This document shows positions 14,738 to 23,848 of a stretch of 42,659 bases of DNA, one piece after another. The DNA is from Eubacterium sp. CAG:786. GTDB taxonomy: Bacteria > Bacillota > Clostridia > Oscillospirales > Ruminococcaceae. Position 1 is the stretch's first letter; each line of letters starts with the position of its first letter. The translations under genes and the position numbers were made by a program. The DNA lies in NCBI GenBank assembly GCA_000432175.1, contig HF989485.1:4994-47652 (forward strand), given 5' to 3'. The notes under the pieces were generated by a model. That model worked only from the letters and a program-made list of their open reading frames with translations. It was not told the origin of the DNA and did no database searches.

Positions 14738-15586
14738 TTAAATATCGACTTCTTCCCCAGCGCCGATGTACATCAGCCTGTCGCCGAGGATCTCATCCAT
14801 GATATCAAAGCCCTTGAAACCAGTGCAGTGACAGGCGTATATTTTCTCCGCACCGCTCATTTTCAGCGCCCGCGCCTGAGATGTGACATAATCCGCGGAA
14901 CAGCCGAGGTTCTTCGGGTTGGAGCCCATAAAATGAAAGCCCCCGATCACCGCGAGTATCGGAATGCCAGCCCAGTTCTCCCGGACCGTATCAAGCACAT
15001 TCTGAATGCCGCAGTGGAAACAGCCGCCGATTATCACCAGCCCGTCAGCCTTGCGCTTCTTCGGGAATATCACCGCAAAGCACTCGTCCGACATATCATA
15101 TGGAAGCTGCTTTCTGCCGTCCAGCGCGAAATAGCTCCTGTCGGGGTTGATGTTCTTTTCGTCCATGACGTCGCATGAAACCAGATAGAACCCCTCCGCT
15201 ACCTCTGAAAACCTGTTGAAAAGCACCAGCTGTTCTGCGTACTTCCTGAAAAAACCGCTGCCCGCGCCGACCTGCTCCTTGAAAAGCCCTGTCTTGCGGA
15301 AACGCTCCGTCTTAGCGCCGGCGCGCAGATATATCTCCGTCCCCGGATTTTGCCGCATAACGGCGTCGATACCACCGATATGCGCATTGTGATCATGCGT
15401 GATGACCACCGCGTCCAGTGAATCCGCCGACAGGTTCATGCGGCGCGCATTTTCCATCGCCTTGCCTGTCAGACCTGCGTCTATCAGGTAATTTTTCCCG
15501 CCAAATTCCACATAGAACGACAGCCCGTTCTCGGAATACAGCTTGTCGTCCACCGCGGTGTTTTCGATCAGACAGATGAGTCTCAA
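14738..15586 (-). CDS. Metallo-beta-lactamase-fold hydrolase, altered zinc motif
   Basis: The 282-residue cytoplasmic protein of the MBL superfamily resembles the subgroup that begins M-R/K-L-x-x-LIENTA and is often annotated as dihydropteridine or methanopterin-type enzymes. The start is set at TTG 15586, giving MRLICLIENTA, with AAGGGGG upstream and directly after the regulator's stop; an ATG at 15607 would overlap the regulator. The family motif HxHxDH reads HDHNAH (H64-H69): the zinc-2 aspartate is Ala. Later ligand candidates are GGCFHCG and ACHCTGF. The enzyme may bind one metal or be non-hydrolytic. The gene is coupled to a DtxR/MntR-type regulator. Confidence 0.85.
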   Translation of the reverse strand: MRLICLIENTAVDDKLYSENGLSFYVEFGGKNYLIDAGLTGKAMENARRMNLSADSLDAVVITHDHNAHIGGIDAVMRQNPGTEIYLRAGAKTERFRKTGLFKEQVGAGSGFFRKYAEQLVLFNRFSEVAEGFYLVSCDVMDEKNINPDRSYFALDGRKQLPYDMSDECFAVIFPKKRKADGLVIIGGCFHCGIQNVLDTVRENWAGIPILAVIGGFHFMGSNPKNLGCSADYVTSQARALKMSGAEKIYACHCTGFKGFDIMDEILGDRLMYIGAGEEVDI

Positions 15587-15590
15587 CAAC

Positions 15591-15962
15591 TCATTCCCCC
15601 TTGACATGCCTCTTTATTGCCGCAAAGCTCTCAGCGCTCAGGCAGTGTTCTATCCTGCAGGCGTCAGCAGCGGCTATCTCCTCGGGCACACCCATTGAAG
15701 TGAGCCAGTTGGTGAACAGGATGTGGCGCTCGTACACCTTTTCTGCAATACCCCTGCCCTTTTCAGTCAGTGTGATGTAGCCGTTCTTGTCAACGGTTAT
15801 GCACTCCTGCTCCCTGAGGTTTTTCATCGCAACGCTCACGCTGGGCTTGGAAAAATCCATTTCCGTTGCGATATCCACAGAGCGCACTTCTCCGTTGCGG
15901 TTCTGCAGTATCAGTATCGTTTCAAGATAATCCTCACCGGATTCAAGTATTCTTCCCTTCAT
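15591..15962 (-). CDS. DtxR/MntR-family metal-dependent regulator
   Basis: The 123-residue transcription regulator starts at ATG 15962 (MKGRILESGEDYLETIL). Winged-helix DNA-binding residues about 20-65 include RSVDIATEMDFSKPSVSVAMKNL. The dimerisation and metal-binding segment contains YERHILFTNWL and CRIEHCLS, matching the His and Cys-x-x-Glu-His ligands of DtxR/MntR proteins; E and D near position 8-10 match the primary site. It lacks the SH3-like third domain, as MntR does. Its promoter is strong and overlaps a short palindrome (possible autoregulation). It is followed immediately by the MBL-fold gene, so the pair probably responds to Mn or Fe; the metal is not decidable here. Confidence 0.88.
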   Translation of the reverse strand: MKGRILESGEDYLETILILQNRNGEVRSVDIATEMDFSKPSVSVAMKNLREQECITVDKNGYITLTEKGRGIAEKVYERHILFTNWLTSMGVPEEIAAADACRIEHCLSAESFAAIKRHVKGE

Positions 15963-16018
15963 AATATGCCCTTTCCAGTACATTATCATCAAAAAATGCA
16001 TAAGCATTCATCAATAAT

Positions 16019-16047
16019 ATGATACCATATTTATCAAATCAAGTCAA
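16019..16047 (-). promoter_or_regulatory. Predicted promoter and possible operator of the metal regulator operon
   Basis: On the minus strand TTGACT (16042-16047) and TATCAT (16019-16024) are 17 bases apart, with an extended -10. The spacer and -10 contain TGATAAATATGGTATCA, a dyad with TGATA/TATCA arms that could bind the DtxR-type product. Confidence 0.65.
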
Positions 16048-16055
16048 GGAGTTTT

Positions 16056-16997
16056 TCACATTTCACCGTTTCTCATGCTCAGCAGGCGCGCGATAACGCT
16101 GCCCTCGTAAACTATCGGGTATTCCCTCAGCGAGAATATCAGCCCGTCCTCCGGCGCTGTGACCTCTTCTTCCACCGTGCCGGTTATGGGGGTCACGATG
16201 TCACCGATGACTGTGCCCTTCTGCACCCACATGTTGTGCTCAACTTTGGGTATAAATATTCCACCTTCAACGGAATGTATAACATGCACTGCGCCGTCCG
16301 TGCTGACCATCGGGTGCGATATCTTCTCAACGGGACCCTCCCACACGCCGATTTTCGACATGAGGTTGAATATTCCGATGAGCAGCTGCTGGCAGTAAGC
16401 CTTTGTGATACGCTGACCCACGCCCATTTCTATGACGAGAGTAGGCACGCCCTCCTGCCGGAGAGAATACGCAATGGAGCCTTCGCCCACCGCGTTGGAA
16501 TCATGCACCCACACGAAATCCGTGTTGAGCATCTTCGCGTATTTCAGCAGCTGCCCGCTGTCGTCGCTGGGTATGCGCACCTGCGGAATTTCGCGGATAA
16601 ATATGTTGCTCGCGTGGATATCGACGCAGATATCCGCACCCTTTATATCCGCGAGGAGTTTCGCGGCGACATTCTCGGCGACGGTGCCCTTTTCGCTCCC
16701 CGGGAATACCTTGTTCATATCCAGCCCGGACATTGGCACCGCACGGCTGACCGACTCCATTCCCAGCGGATTTATCGACGGGTAGATATCCACTGTGCCT
16801 TTCAGATACGCCATATTCGCGGTTATTTTCTTCACCAGCTCATAGCAGACGTACTGCCCCTCCAGCTCGTCGCCGTGTATTCCCGTGACGACTGCCACGC
16901 GCTTTCCGCCCTCGCAGCCAACGCCTTTGAGGCTGTTTTTCTTTATAGTCAGTACTTCGTCTGTGGGAAGCCCCACGGATACCAGCGTTTCTATCAT
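16056..16997 (-). CDS. Succinylglutamate desuccinylase/aspartoacylase-family (M14) protein
   Basis: A 313-residue zinc-dependent deacylase or carboxypeptidase-like protein. The M14 zinc motif is seen as GIHGDELEG (H41, E44) with the third ligand in VDIHAS (H128). VIEMGVG contains the probable catalytic Glu. A C-terminal beta domain with VQKGTVIGDIVTPITG and PEDGLIF resembles a lipoyl-like fold. ATG 16997 is chosen because GGGGG lies eight bases upstream, whereas the ATG at 17003 would be too close. There is no signal peptide. The gene lies between the permease and the regulator on the same strand. Substrate is unknown; family members remove acyl groups from amino acids. Confidence 0.85.
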   Translation of the reverse strand: MIETLVSVGLPTDEVLTIKKNSLKGVGCEGGKRVAVVTGIHGDELEGQYVCYELVKKITANMAYLKGTVDIYPSINPLGMESVSRAVPMSGLDMNKVFPGSEKGTVAENVAAKLLADIKGADICVDIHASNIFIREIPQVRIPSDDSGQLLKYAKMLNTDFVWVHDSNAVGEGSIAYSLRQEGVPTLVIEMGVGQRITKAYCQQLLIGIFNLMSKIGVWEGPVEKISHPMVSTDGAVHVIHSVEGGIFIPKVEHNMWVQKGTVIGDIVTPITGTVEEEVTAPEDGLIFSLREYPIVYEGSVIARLLSMRNGEM

Positions 16998-17049
16998 GAC
17001 CATTACCCCCAAAATACTATTTGTAAATTTGTACGATTATATTACAGAA

Positions 17050-20000
17050 TTACTCTACTGATTTCAGCGACTCCACCATGCTTATCTTCCTGAGGTCCCT
17101 GCGCATGATGAGGTTGACGATGAGCGAGAATGCCACCGTAATACCAAACGCCCACAGGAATGACAGAGGGTGGATATTCCTGCCGAACATCACCTCGTCT
17201 ATCTCCGCAGTCTGAATGATGAACTGGCACAGCGCCACGCCCAGCCCCAGACCAATCACAGCGCCCATTACCGACAGTATATTATTCTCCCGGAACACGT
17301 AGCTTGATACCTCCTTATCGTAGAAGCCAAGCACTTTCAGGGTGGCTATCTCGCGTATACGCTCCGTAATATTGACGTTGGTGAGGTTATACAGCACCAC
17401 GAACGCCAGCGCGCCCGCGGAAACTATCAGAACCACCACTACAAGATCCATTATCTTCAGCATGTTCCGGAACGTTTTGGAAGCCCCCGCGTTCATCTGC
17501 ACGCTGAGAACTCCGTCCACCTCCAGCATTTTCGCGGTGAATGCGTCCTGCTGCGCCTCGTCGTCGGTTATGCCATTGCTGAAGTACACGATGTTGAATT
17601 CCGGCTGCTCGCCGAATAACTCTGCGTATTTTTCCTGTGAAATATACAGATAGTGACTCGCATAATGCTCCGTTATCGCCCCCACAGTCACCTCGCAGGA
17701 CTTGCTGTCGCTTATTTTCAGCGTCACCTTGTCCCCCTGCTTTACGTCCAGCAGCTTTGTCAGCTTCTCTGTGACTATGGTGCCGTCCTGCGCGGTTTCA
17801 AAGCTCAGCTTCGCGCCGGTTTTTCTGTCGCGGAAGTCTATCATGTTCTCGAAAATACCCGTGTCCTCAACTGCGGTGACGTAGCACTGCGCATTTCCGC
17901 TGTCCGAGGACAGTGTATACTGCTTTATCAGCGCGCGGGTGTATTCGGTGTCGGGGTTGTAATCCAGCAGGGCGTCGTATATCTTCTGAATGCCGTCGGC
18001 GTCCGTTCCGCTGTCGTATGCAATATACCCACTGTAATTATTGATATCATTATACTGTAAGTCTACTATGTCGCTGATGGAATCCTTAAGCCCGAAGCCG
18101 GTGAGCGAGAGCGCGGTGCAGCCAGCTATGCCGATTATCGTCATGAACATTCTGCGCTTATAGCGGAACAGATTTCTGCCGGAAACCTTGCCGAAGAACG
18201 ACAGGCGGTTCCACACGAAGCCCACTTTCTCCAGCAGGACGCGCTTGCCTGCCTTGGGCGCCCTGGGGCGCATGAGTTCCGCGGGGCACTCCGCAAGAGC
18301 CTTTCTCGCGGTGAAGAAAACCGTGAGCGCGATAGCGGCAACCATGCTTCCCGCAGAGATAAGGATATTCGCGGGACTTAACTCAAAGTAGAAATTCTTC
18401 ATAATATACATCATGCTATATGCGAACATGATGATATACGGGAACAGGAACATGCCGATGAACGCGCCCACAAGGCTTCCCGAAGCCGCAGCGATGACCG
18501 CATACGCCATGTACTGCCGCATTATTATAGCGTTCGAGTAGCCCAGGGATTTCAGCGTGCCTATCTGCATGCGCTGTTCCTCGACCATTCTCGACATGGT
18601 GGTGAGGCACACCAGCGCCGCCACCAGCAGAAAGAACACCGGGAATATCTCGGCTATCCTGCCGATACGCTCGGAATTGCTCTGGTACTCCGCGTAGCCC
18701 GGGTTGTCGTCGCGGGTGAAAATATACCACTTTGCCTCTCCGGCGTCCGCGATTTTCTGCCTGGCATCGGATATCTTCCTTTCCGCGTCGGCTATCTCGG
18801 TGTTGAATGTTTCAACGCCGTCGTTGTATTCTTTCAGACCGTCGGCGTACTGCTGCCGCGCGTCCGCGAGTTCCTTTACGCCGTCCTCGTACTCCTGCTT
18901 TCCGTCAAGGAACTCCTGCTCCTTTTCGGTGAATTCCGCAAGACCGTCGTTATATTCGCGCTCGGCGCTGGTCAGCTTGTTCCTGCCGTCGCTCAGCTGC
19001 TTCAGCCCGTCCGAGAACTCAGCGTAGCCGTCGTTGTACTGTCTGACGCCGTCCTCATACTTTGCGTAATTCTCGCTGTACTGCGCAAGCCCGTCATCGT
19101 ACTGTGCCCTGCCCTCGTCGAGCTGCTTCTGCGCCTGTTCAAGCTGCGCCTCACCGTCGGCAAGCTGCTGCTCCTTTTCGCTTATCAGCGCGGAATTCTC
19201 GTCCAGCTGCGCCTTTGCCGCGTCTAGCTGTACCTTTGCTGCGTCAAGCTGCGGTTTTGCCTCGTCCAGCTGGGATTTCGCGGCTGCAAGCGCGGCTTTC
19301 TGCTGAACGACCTGCTCGTTGTCGCTGCCAAGAAGCAACTCCAGCTGAGCCACCGCAGCGGCTCCCTGCTCATATTGCTCCATAGCCTGCTCATACTGGC
19401 TGAGTCTGCTGTTGTATTCCGCAAGACCCGCGTCGTACTGCGCCTGCCCCTGGGTAAGCTGCTGCTTCCCCGCTTCAAGCTGCGCCTTTCCGTCCTCTAT
19501 CGTCTGTCGGCTGCTGTCTATTTCTGCCTGACCGTCGTCAAGCTGCTTCTTGCTCTCGTCAAGTGTTGTTTTAGCCTCGTCCAGCTGCTTTTTCGCGTCG
19601 GAAAGCTGCCTGCGGCTTTCGTCAAGGGTCTTTTCCGCATCGTCAAGCTTCTGCTGGTTTTCGTTTATTTCCTGCCAGCCCTTGTCTATCTCTGCCCTGG
19701 CGTCCGCGAGGGACTGACGGGCTTCGTCTATCTGCTCCTGACCGTCGTCTATCTGCGCCTTAGCTTCTGCGAGTTCCTTTTCGCCGTCGGATATCTGCTG
19801 CGCTGCGTCGTCAAGCTTCTGCCTGGCTTCGTCAAGTTCTTTCTGGCCGTCGGTTTTTGCCTCTTCAAGGGATTTTTCACCGTCCGCTATCTCCTGCTGC
19901 GCTTCACCGATGACCTCGTCGTAGCGTATCTCGCTGCGCTCCTTTCCGAGTTCCTCAAGCTTGTTTTTCAGCTGGTCGCGCATGTTTTTATACTCGTCGG

Positions 20001-20676
20001 AATAGCTGGAAGCCGCTTTCATCTCCGCAGACTGCACGTATATCTCCGTGTAGACCTCCTGGGTGAATTCCCCCTCGCCCACATACAGAAACGCCTGCAG
20101 CGAGCCGTTGCCTATGGTCGTGCTGCCACGCTGGGTCGAGGAAACGTACATCGGCGTGTCAAAGGTCCCCACGATGGTGTATTCCGTATGCTTCAGCGGG
20201 AATTCGTCCGCGCCCGTGCCGTCTGAAAGGCACACCTTGTCGCCTATGTTCATTCCCTGCCTGAGCTTGCTTGAATTGAGAATGCACTCATCGTCGGACT
20301 GCGGCATTCTTCCGTCAAGGATGTCTACGCGGTTCATTCCGCTGTTCTCGTTTATAGAATATACCCTGGTGTTATAATCTCTGCTGTCATAACTCAGAGT
20401 TAAGTCTGTATACTTGGAAGCCGACACATTATCAATGCCGTCAATATCCCTCAGTGCCTGCAGATCACCGTCAGTCAGCCCGAATGTGGACATTACACGC
20501 AGGTCAAACAGGTCGTGGTCGTCGTAATAGTTATCCGCGGTTATTGTCATGTCGCCGGGAGTAGCGCGTACGCCGCTGAAAAAGCCCACTCCGATGGCGC
20601 ATATCGTGAATATGGAGAAGAAACGGCTCTTTGTCTTGGCTATTTCTCTGAAAATGTTCCTGGTTACTGCTTTCAC
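17050..20676 (-). CDS. FtsX/MacB-type ABC permease with very long coiled-coil insert
   Basis: Membrane permease of about 1208 residues, partner of the ATPase just upstream. The start is set at GTG 20676 because AAGGAG lies seven bases before it; that site overlaps the ATPase stop. The first transmembrane helix (SRFFSIFTICAIGVGFFSG) is at about 16-36, followed by an extracellular MacB-like domain. Residues about 255-645 form an almost uninterrupted heptad-like helix repeat (LDDGQxQLDEA-type units). An FtsX domain with three helices spans about 670-790 (EEQRMQIGTLKSLGYSN). A second extracellular region and a C-terminal FtsX domain (REIATLKVLGFYD) follow. Family members couple ATP hydrolysis to mechanical work in the envelope rather than transport through a pore. 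The role here, such as antimicrobial peptide defence, protein or lipid extraction, or wall hydrolase activation, is unknown. Confidence 0.93.
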   Translation of the reverse strand: MKAVTRNIFREIAKTKSRFFSIFTICAIGVGFFSGVRATPGDMTITADNYYDDHDLFDLRVMSTFGLTDGDLQALRDIDGIDNVSASKYTDLTLSYDSRDYNTRVYSINENSGMNRVDILDGRMPQSDDECILNSSKLRQGMNIGDKVCLSDGTGADEFPLKHTEYTIVGTFDTPMYVSSTQRGSTTIGNGSLQAFLYVGEGEFTQEVYTEIYVQSAEMKAASSYSDEYKNMRDQLKNKLEELGKERSEIRYDEVIGEAQQEIADGEKSLEEAKTDGQKELDEARQKLDDAAQQISDGEKELAEAKAQIDDGQEQIDEARQSLADARAEIDKGWQEINENQQKLDDAEKTLDESRRQLSDAKKQLDEAKTTLDESKKQLDDGQAEIDSSRQTIEDGKAQLEAGKQQLTQGQAQYDAGLAEYNSRLSQYEQAMEQYEQGAAAVAQLELLLGSDNEQVVQQKAALAAAKSQLDEAKPQLDAAKVQLDAAKAQLDENSALISEKEQQLADGEAQLEQAQKQLDEGRAQYDDGLAQYSENYAKYEDGVRQYNDGYAEFSDGLKQLSDGRNKLTSAEREYNDGLAEFTEKEQEFLDGKQEYEDGVKELADARQQYADGLKEYNDGVETFNTEIADAERKISDARQKIADAGEAKWYIFTRDDNPGYAEYQSNSERIGRIAEIFPVFFLLVAALVCLTTMSRMVEEQRMQIGTLKSLGYSNAIIMRQYMAYAVIAAASGSLVGAFIGMFLFPYIIMFAYSMMYIMKNFYFELSPANILISAGSMVAAIALTVFFTARKALAECPAELMRPRAPKAGKRVLLEKVGFVWNRLSFFGKVSGRNLFRYKRRMFMTIIGIAGCTALSLTGFGLKDSISDIVDLQYNDINNYSGYIAYDSGTDADGIQKIYDALLDYNPDTEYTRALIKQYTLSSDSGNAQCYVTAVEDTGIFENMIDFRDRKTGAKLSFETAQDGTIVTEKLTKLLDVKQGDKVTLKISDSKSCEVTVGAITEHYASHYLYISQEKYAELFGEQPEFNIVYFSNGITDDEAQQDAFTAKMLEVDGVLSVQMNAGASKTFRNMLKIMDLVVVVLIVSAGALAFVVLYNLTNVNITERIREIATLKVLGFYDKEVSSYVFRENNILSVMGAVIGLGLGVALCQFIIQTAEIDEVMFGRNIHPLSFLWAFGITVAFSLIVNLIMRRDLRKISMVESLKSVE

Positions 20677-20687
20677 CTTAACACTCC

Positions 20688-21389
20688 TTACCACTCGATC
20701 TCTTCCACCGGCGTGGGGTGGTCGTTTCTGATGATATCCTCTACGCGGCTGTTCTTTATCTTTATCACTCTGTCAGCCATCGGCGCTATCGCGGAGTTGT
20801 GCGTGACGAGAATTACCGTCATTCCATCAACGCGGCAGGTGTCCTGCAGTAGTTTCAGTATCACCTTGCCGGTGTTGTAATCCAGCGCGCCGGTGGGCTC
20901 GTCGCAGAGCATCAGTTTCGGCTTCTTGCTTAGCGCCCTCGCGATGGAAACGCGCTGCTGCTCCCCTCCTGATAACTGCGCGGGGAAGTTATCCAGTCTT
21001 TCCCCCAGACCGACCTTGTTCAGTATCTCCACCGCGGGAATGAAATCTCTGGTAGTCTGCGCGGCAAGCTCGACATTCTCCTTTGCGGTGAGGTTAGGCA
21101 TGAGGTTGTAGAACTGGAATATGAACCCCACGTCATACCTGCGGTAATTCGTCAGCTGCCTGCGGTTGAAACTGTCCACCCGCGCGCCGTCAACGCTGAT
21201 TATTCCCTCGTCGCAGCTGTCCATTCCACCCAGCATGTTAAGCACGGTAGTCTTGCCGGAACCGCTGGGTCCCACGATTATCGCGAATTCGCCCCTATCT
21301 ATGTCGAATGTCATGCCGTCGGCGGCGTTTATCGTCACTTCGCCCATATGGTAGCGCTTATATACGTTTTCAAGTGTCACGAAAGCCAT
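20688..21389 (-). CDS. ABC transporter ATPase, LolD/MacB type
   Basis: The 233-residue ATP-binding subunit has Walker A GPSGSGKTT (residues about 40-48), signature LSGGEQQR, Walker B LMLCDEPTGALD and the switch His in LVTHN. The EPTGALD form is typical of the LolD/MacB/FtsE-like family that drives FtsX-type permeases. ATG 21389 has GGAGA upstream. The permease start follows its stop by 11 bases, so the two are coupled. No two-component system stands beside them, unlike Bce-type peptide detoxifiers. Confidence 0.95.
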   Translation of the reverse strand: MAFVTLENVYKRYHMGEVTINAADGMTFDIDRGEFAIIVGPSGSGKTTVLNMLGGMDSCDEGIISVDGARVDSFNRRQLTNYRRYDVGFIFQFYNLMPNLTAKENVELAAQTTRDFIPAVEILNKVGLGERLDNFPAQLSGGEQQRVSIARALSKKPKLMLCDEPTGALDYNTGKVILKLLQDTCRVDGMTVILVTHNSAIAPMADRVIKIKNSRVEDIIRNDHPTPVEEIEW

Positions 21390-21404
21390 TGTTTTTCTCC
21401 ATTT

Positions 21405-21535
21405 CTTTTATGGGAACCTCTAAAAACCGGTTTGAAAAGGAGAAATGGGTAGAGTGCGCCGAATGCGGGGATGGTTTCCGAAACAGTCGGTGTGCTATAC
21501 ACATTTTCACTCAAACGAGTTTTTTTAGAGGCCAC
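21405..21535. repeat. Inverted-repeat element between serS and the ABC operon
   Basis: CCTCTAAAAA (about 21417-21426) and TTTTTAGAGG (about 21522-21532) bound a 131-base segment. Its left end, 24 bases from 21405, is nearly the same as 42083-42106 beside the ferredoxin terminators. It may be a MITE-like repeat or a terminator-derived repeat. The rest of the 287-base spacer (21536-21676) shows nothing recognisable. Confidence 0.5.
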
Positions 21536-21676
21536 ATTATGTTGCTGGAACTGCTCAATTCAGCAGAGCCGCAGCCCTTCCCTATTCAGCATATCCGATA
21601 TACAAGCAGGCAGGAAATACCGACGCAGCACGCCGGTTTTCCCTGCCCCCTTTTCATTCTTTCTTAACCATACCTA

Positions 21677-22957
21677 TCAGCCAATTTTGGACTTGCCACC
21701 CATGTACGGTCTCAGTACCTCGGGAATGTTGACTGTTCCGTCTGCATTCAGGTTGTTCTCCAGGAACGCGATGAGCATTCTGGGAGGTGCGACAACGGTG
21801 TTGTTCAGTGTGTGCGCGAAATACTTCTTGCCGTCTGCGCCGTTTACGCGTATCTTCAGTCTGCGTGCCTGTGCGTCGCCGAGGTTGGAGCAGCTGCCGA
21901 CTTCGAAGTACTTCTTCTGTCTGGGAGACCATGCCTCAACGTCGTAGCTCTTTACCTTCAGGTCTGCCAGGTCGCCGGAGCAGCACTCGATGGTTCTTAC
22001 CGGAATATCCATGCTGCGGAACAGGTCAACGGTGTTCTGCCACAGCTTGTCGAACCACATTTTGGAGTCCTCGGGCTTGCAGACAACTATCATTTCCTGC
22101 TTCTCAAACTGGTGAATTCTGTAAACGCCGCGTTCCTCGATACCATGCGCGCCCTTTTCCTTACGGAAGCAGGGAGAATAGCTGGTGAGGGTTCTCGGCA
22201 GTGTGTCCTCTTCAAGAATATTGTCGATGAACTTACCGATCATGGAATGCTCGGAAGTACCGATAAGATACAGATCCTCGCCCTCTATCTTGTACATCAT
22301 GGCGTCCATCTCAGCGAAGCTCATAACGCCGGTAACAACGTTGGATCTGATCATATACGGGGGAATGCAGTATGTGAAGCCGCGGTCGATCATGAAATCC
22401 CTTGCATATGCCAGCACTGCGGAATGCAGTCTTGCAATATCGCCCATGAGGTAATAGAAGCCGTTTCCTGCAACGCGTCTTGCGCTGTCGAGGTCAATGC
22501 CGTTCAGGCGCTCCATTATCTCGCTGTGGTAAGGAATTTCGAAATCCGGAACCACAGGCTCACCGTAACGCTTTATCTCAACGTTCTCGCTGTCGTCCTT
22601 GCCGATCGGAACAGAGGGATCGATGATGTTCGGAATGGTCATCATGATCTTCTTTACCTTTTCGGAGAGCTCCTCTTCCTGCTTCTCCAGCTCTGCGAGT
22701 TCATCGGAGAACTCCTTTACCTGAGCCTTTGCCTTTTCAGCCTCTTCCTTCTGACCCTTTGCCATAAAACCGCCTATCTCCTTGGAAATGCGGTTTCTGT
22801 CTGCTCTCAGGGAGTCGCCGCGCTGCTGAGCCTTACGCAGGTGAGCGTCCAGTTCGATTACCTCGTCAACCAGCGGAAGCTTGCTGTCCTGGAACTTCTT
22901 CTTGATGTTTTCCTTTACTGCGTCGGGGTTTTCTCTTAAAAACTTAATGTCTATCAT
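21677..22957 (-). CDS. serS: Seryl-tRNA synthetase
   Basis: Charges tRNA-Ser and supplies Ser-tRNA for selenocysteine where present. The 426 residues comprise the N-terminal antiparallel coiled-coil arm (about 1-110, starting MIDIKFLRENPDAVKENI) and a class II catalytic core with motif 2 in SPCFRKEKGAHGIEERGVYRIHQ and motif 3 near NNTVVAPPRMLIAFLENN. ATG 22957 has AAAGG upstream. It lies 42 bases after parB on the same strand, probably in the noc-parAB operon. No T-box leader fits in that gap. Confidence 0.97.
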   Translation of the reverse strand: MIDIKFLRENPDAVKENIKKKFQDSKLPLVDEVIELDAHLRKAQQRGDSLRADRNRISKEIGGFMAKGQKEEAEKAKAQVKEFSDELAELEKQEEELSEKVKKIMMTIPNIIDPSVPIGKDDSENVEIKRYGEPVVPDFEIPYHSEIMERLNGIDLDSARRVAGNGFYYLMGDIARLHSAVLAYARDFMIDRGFTYCIPPYMIRSNVVTGVMSFAEMDAMMYKIEGEDLYLIGTSEHSMIGKFIDNILEEDTLPRTLTSYSPCFRKEKGAHGIEERGVYRIHQFEKQEMIVVCKPEDSKMWFDKLWQNTVDLFRSMDIPVRTIECCSGDLADLKVKSYDVEAWSPRQKKYFEVGSCSNLGDAQARRLKIRVNGADGKKYFAHTLNNTVVAPPRMLIAFLENNLNADGTVNIPEVLRPYMGGKSKIG

Positions 22958-22999
22958 GTTCTTTGCCTTTCTTTTTATCAGGTGTTAGCCTGTAATTTG

Positions 23000-23848
23000 T
23001 TATTTTACGTCCATCAGCCTGAGTATTCCCTCAAGCTGCTCTTTATCCTCGAATGCTATCTGCAGGGTGTTCGTCTTTTTGCCCTCGCAGATACGCACCT
23101 TGGTTCCCAGCGCCTCGGTGAGGCTCATTTCGACCTCAGTGTAATACGCCATTCTCGGTTTGATGAGTTTCTGCTCCTCGTCGCGCTTTGCTTCACGCTT
23201 GGCTATCGCTTCTATGCTGCGCACGCTGAGTTCTCCCTCGGCCGCACGGACTGCGATCTCAGTCATGAGCGCAGGGTCCTTTATCGCTTTCAGCGCCTTG
23301 CAGTGTCCCATCGACAGCCTGCCGTCAATGAGGAGGTCGCGCACGCCTATCGGCAGCGTCAACAGTCCAAGACTGTTCGCAATGGAGGAACGCGCCTTGC
23401 CCAGCGCCTTTGCAAGCTGATCCTGGGTCATTTTGTAGTTATCGATGAGTTCGCGGTAGCCCTGCGCTTCCTCAATGGGATTGAGATTTTCGCGCTGCAG
23501 GTTTTCGATGAGCGCCACCTGCATCACCTGTTCTTCTGAGAGGTCGTCACGTATCACGACAGGAACTTCGCTCAGCCCCGCGATTTTTGCGGCTCTCCAG
23601 CGCCTTTCTCCGGCAATTATCTGATAGTTACCTGTGGCAAGTGGACGCACCAGCAGCGGCTGCAACACGCCGTTCTGCTGAATGGAAGCGGCAAGCTGTT
23701 CCATGGCTTCCTTGTCGAAAACCTTACGCGGCTGCCCCTTGTTCGGCTCTATCTCAGAGATGCGCAGCGTTCTCAGCCCGTCGGACTCTTCCATGCTGTT
23801 GTCGTCAAAAAGGCTGCTGAAATCCCCGCCAATTCTCTTATTGCTCAT
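23000..23848 (-). CDS. parB: Chromosome partitioning protein ParB (Spo0J)
   Basis: The 282-residue CTP-dependent DNA clamp loads at parS and recruits condensin and ParA for origin segregation. The N-terminal CTPase domain has IEPNKGQPRKVFD and GERRWRAAKIAGL (the CTP-binding GERRxRA motif). The parS-reading helix-turn-helix lies in MTQDQLAKALGKARSSIANSLGLL, followed by a C-terminal dimerisation domain. ATG 23848 has GGAGAG upstream and overlaps parA by 11 bases. Three parS-like sites lie upstream of parA. Confidence 0.96.
   Translation of the reverse strand: MSNKRIGGDFSSLFDDNSMEESDGLRTLRISEIEPNKGQPRKVFDKEAMEQLAASIQQNGVLQPLLVRPLATGNYQIIAGERRWRAAKIAGLSEVPVVIRDDLSEEQVMQVALIENLQRENLNPIEEAQGYRELIDNYKMTQDQLAKALGKARSSIANSLGLLTLPIGVRDLLIDGRLSMGHCKALKAIKDPALMTEIAVRAAEGELSVRSIEAIAKREAKRDEEQKLIKPRMAYYTEVEMSLTEALGTKVRICEGKKTNTLQIAFEDKEQLEGILRLMDVK

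Noticed and set aside
22958..22999. T-box leader for serS
   Set aside because: Only 42 bases separate parB and serS and none of the T-box motifs are present.
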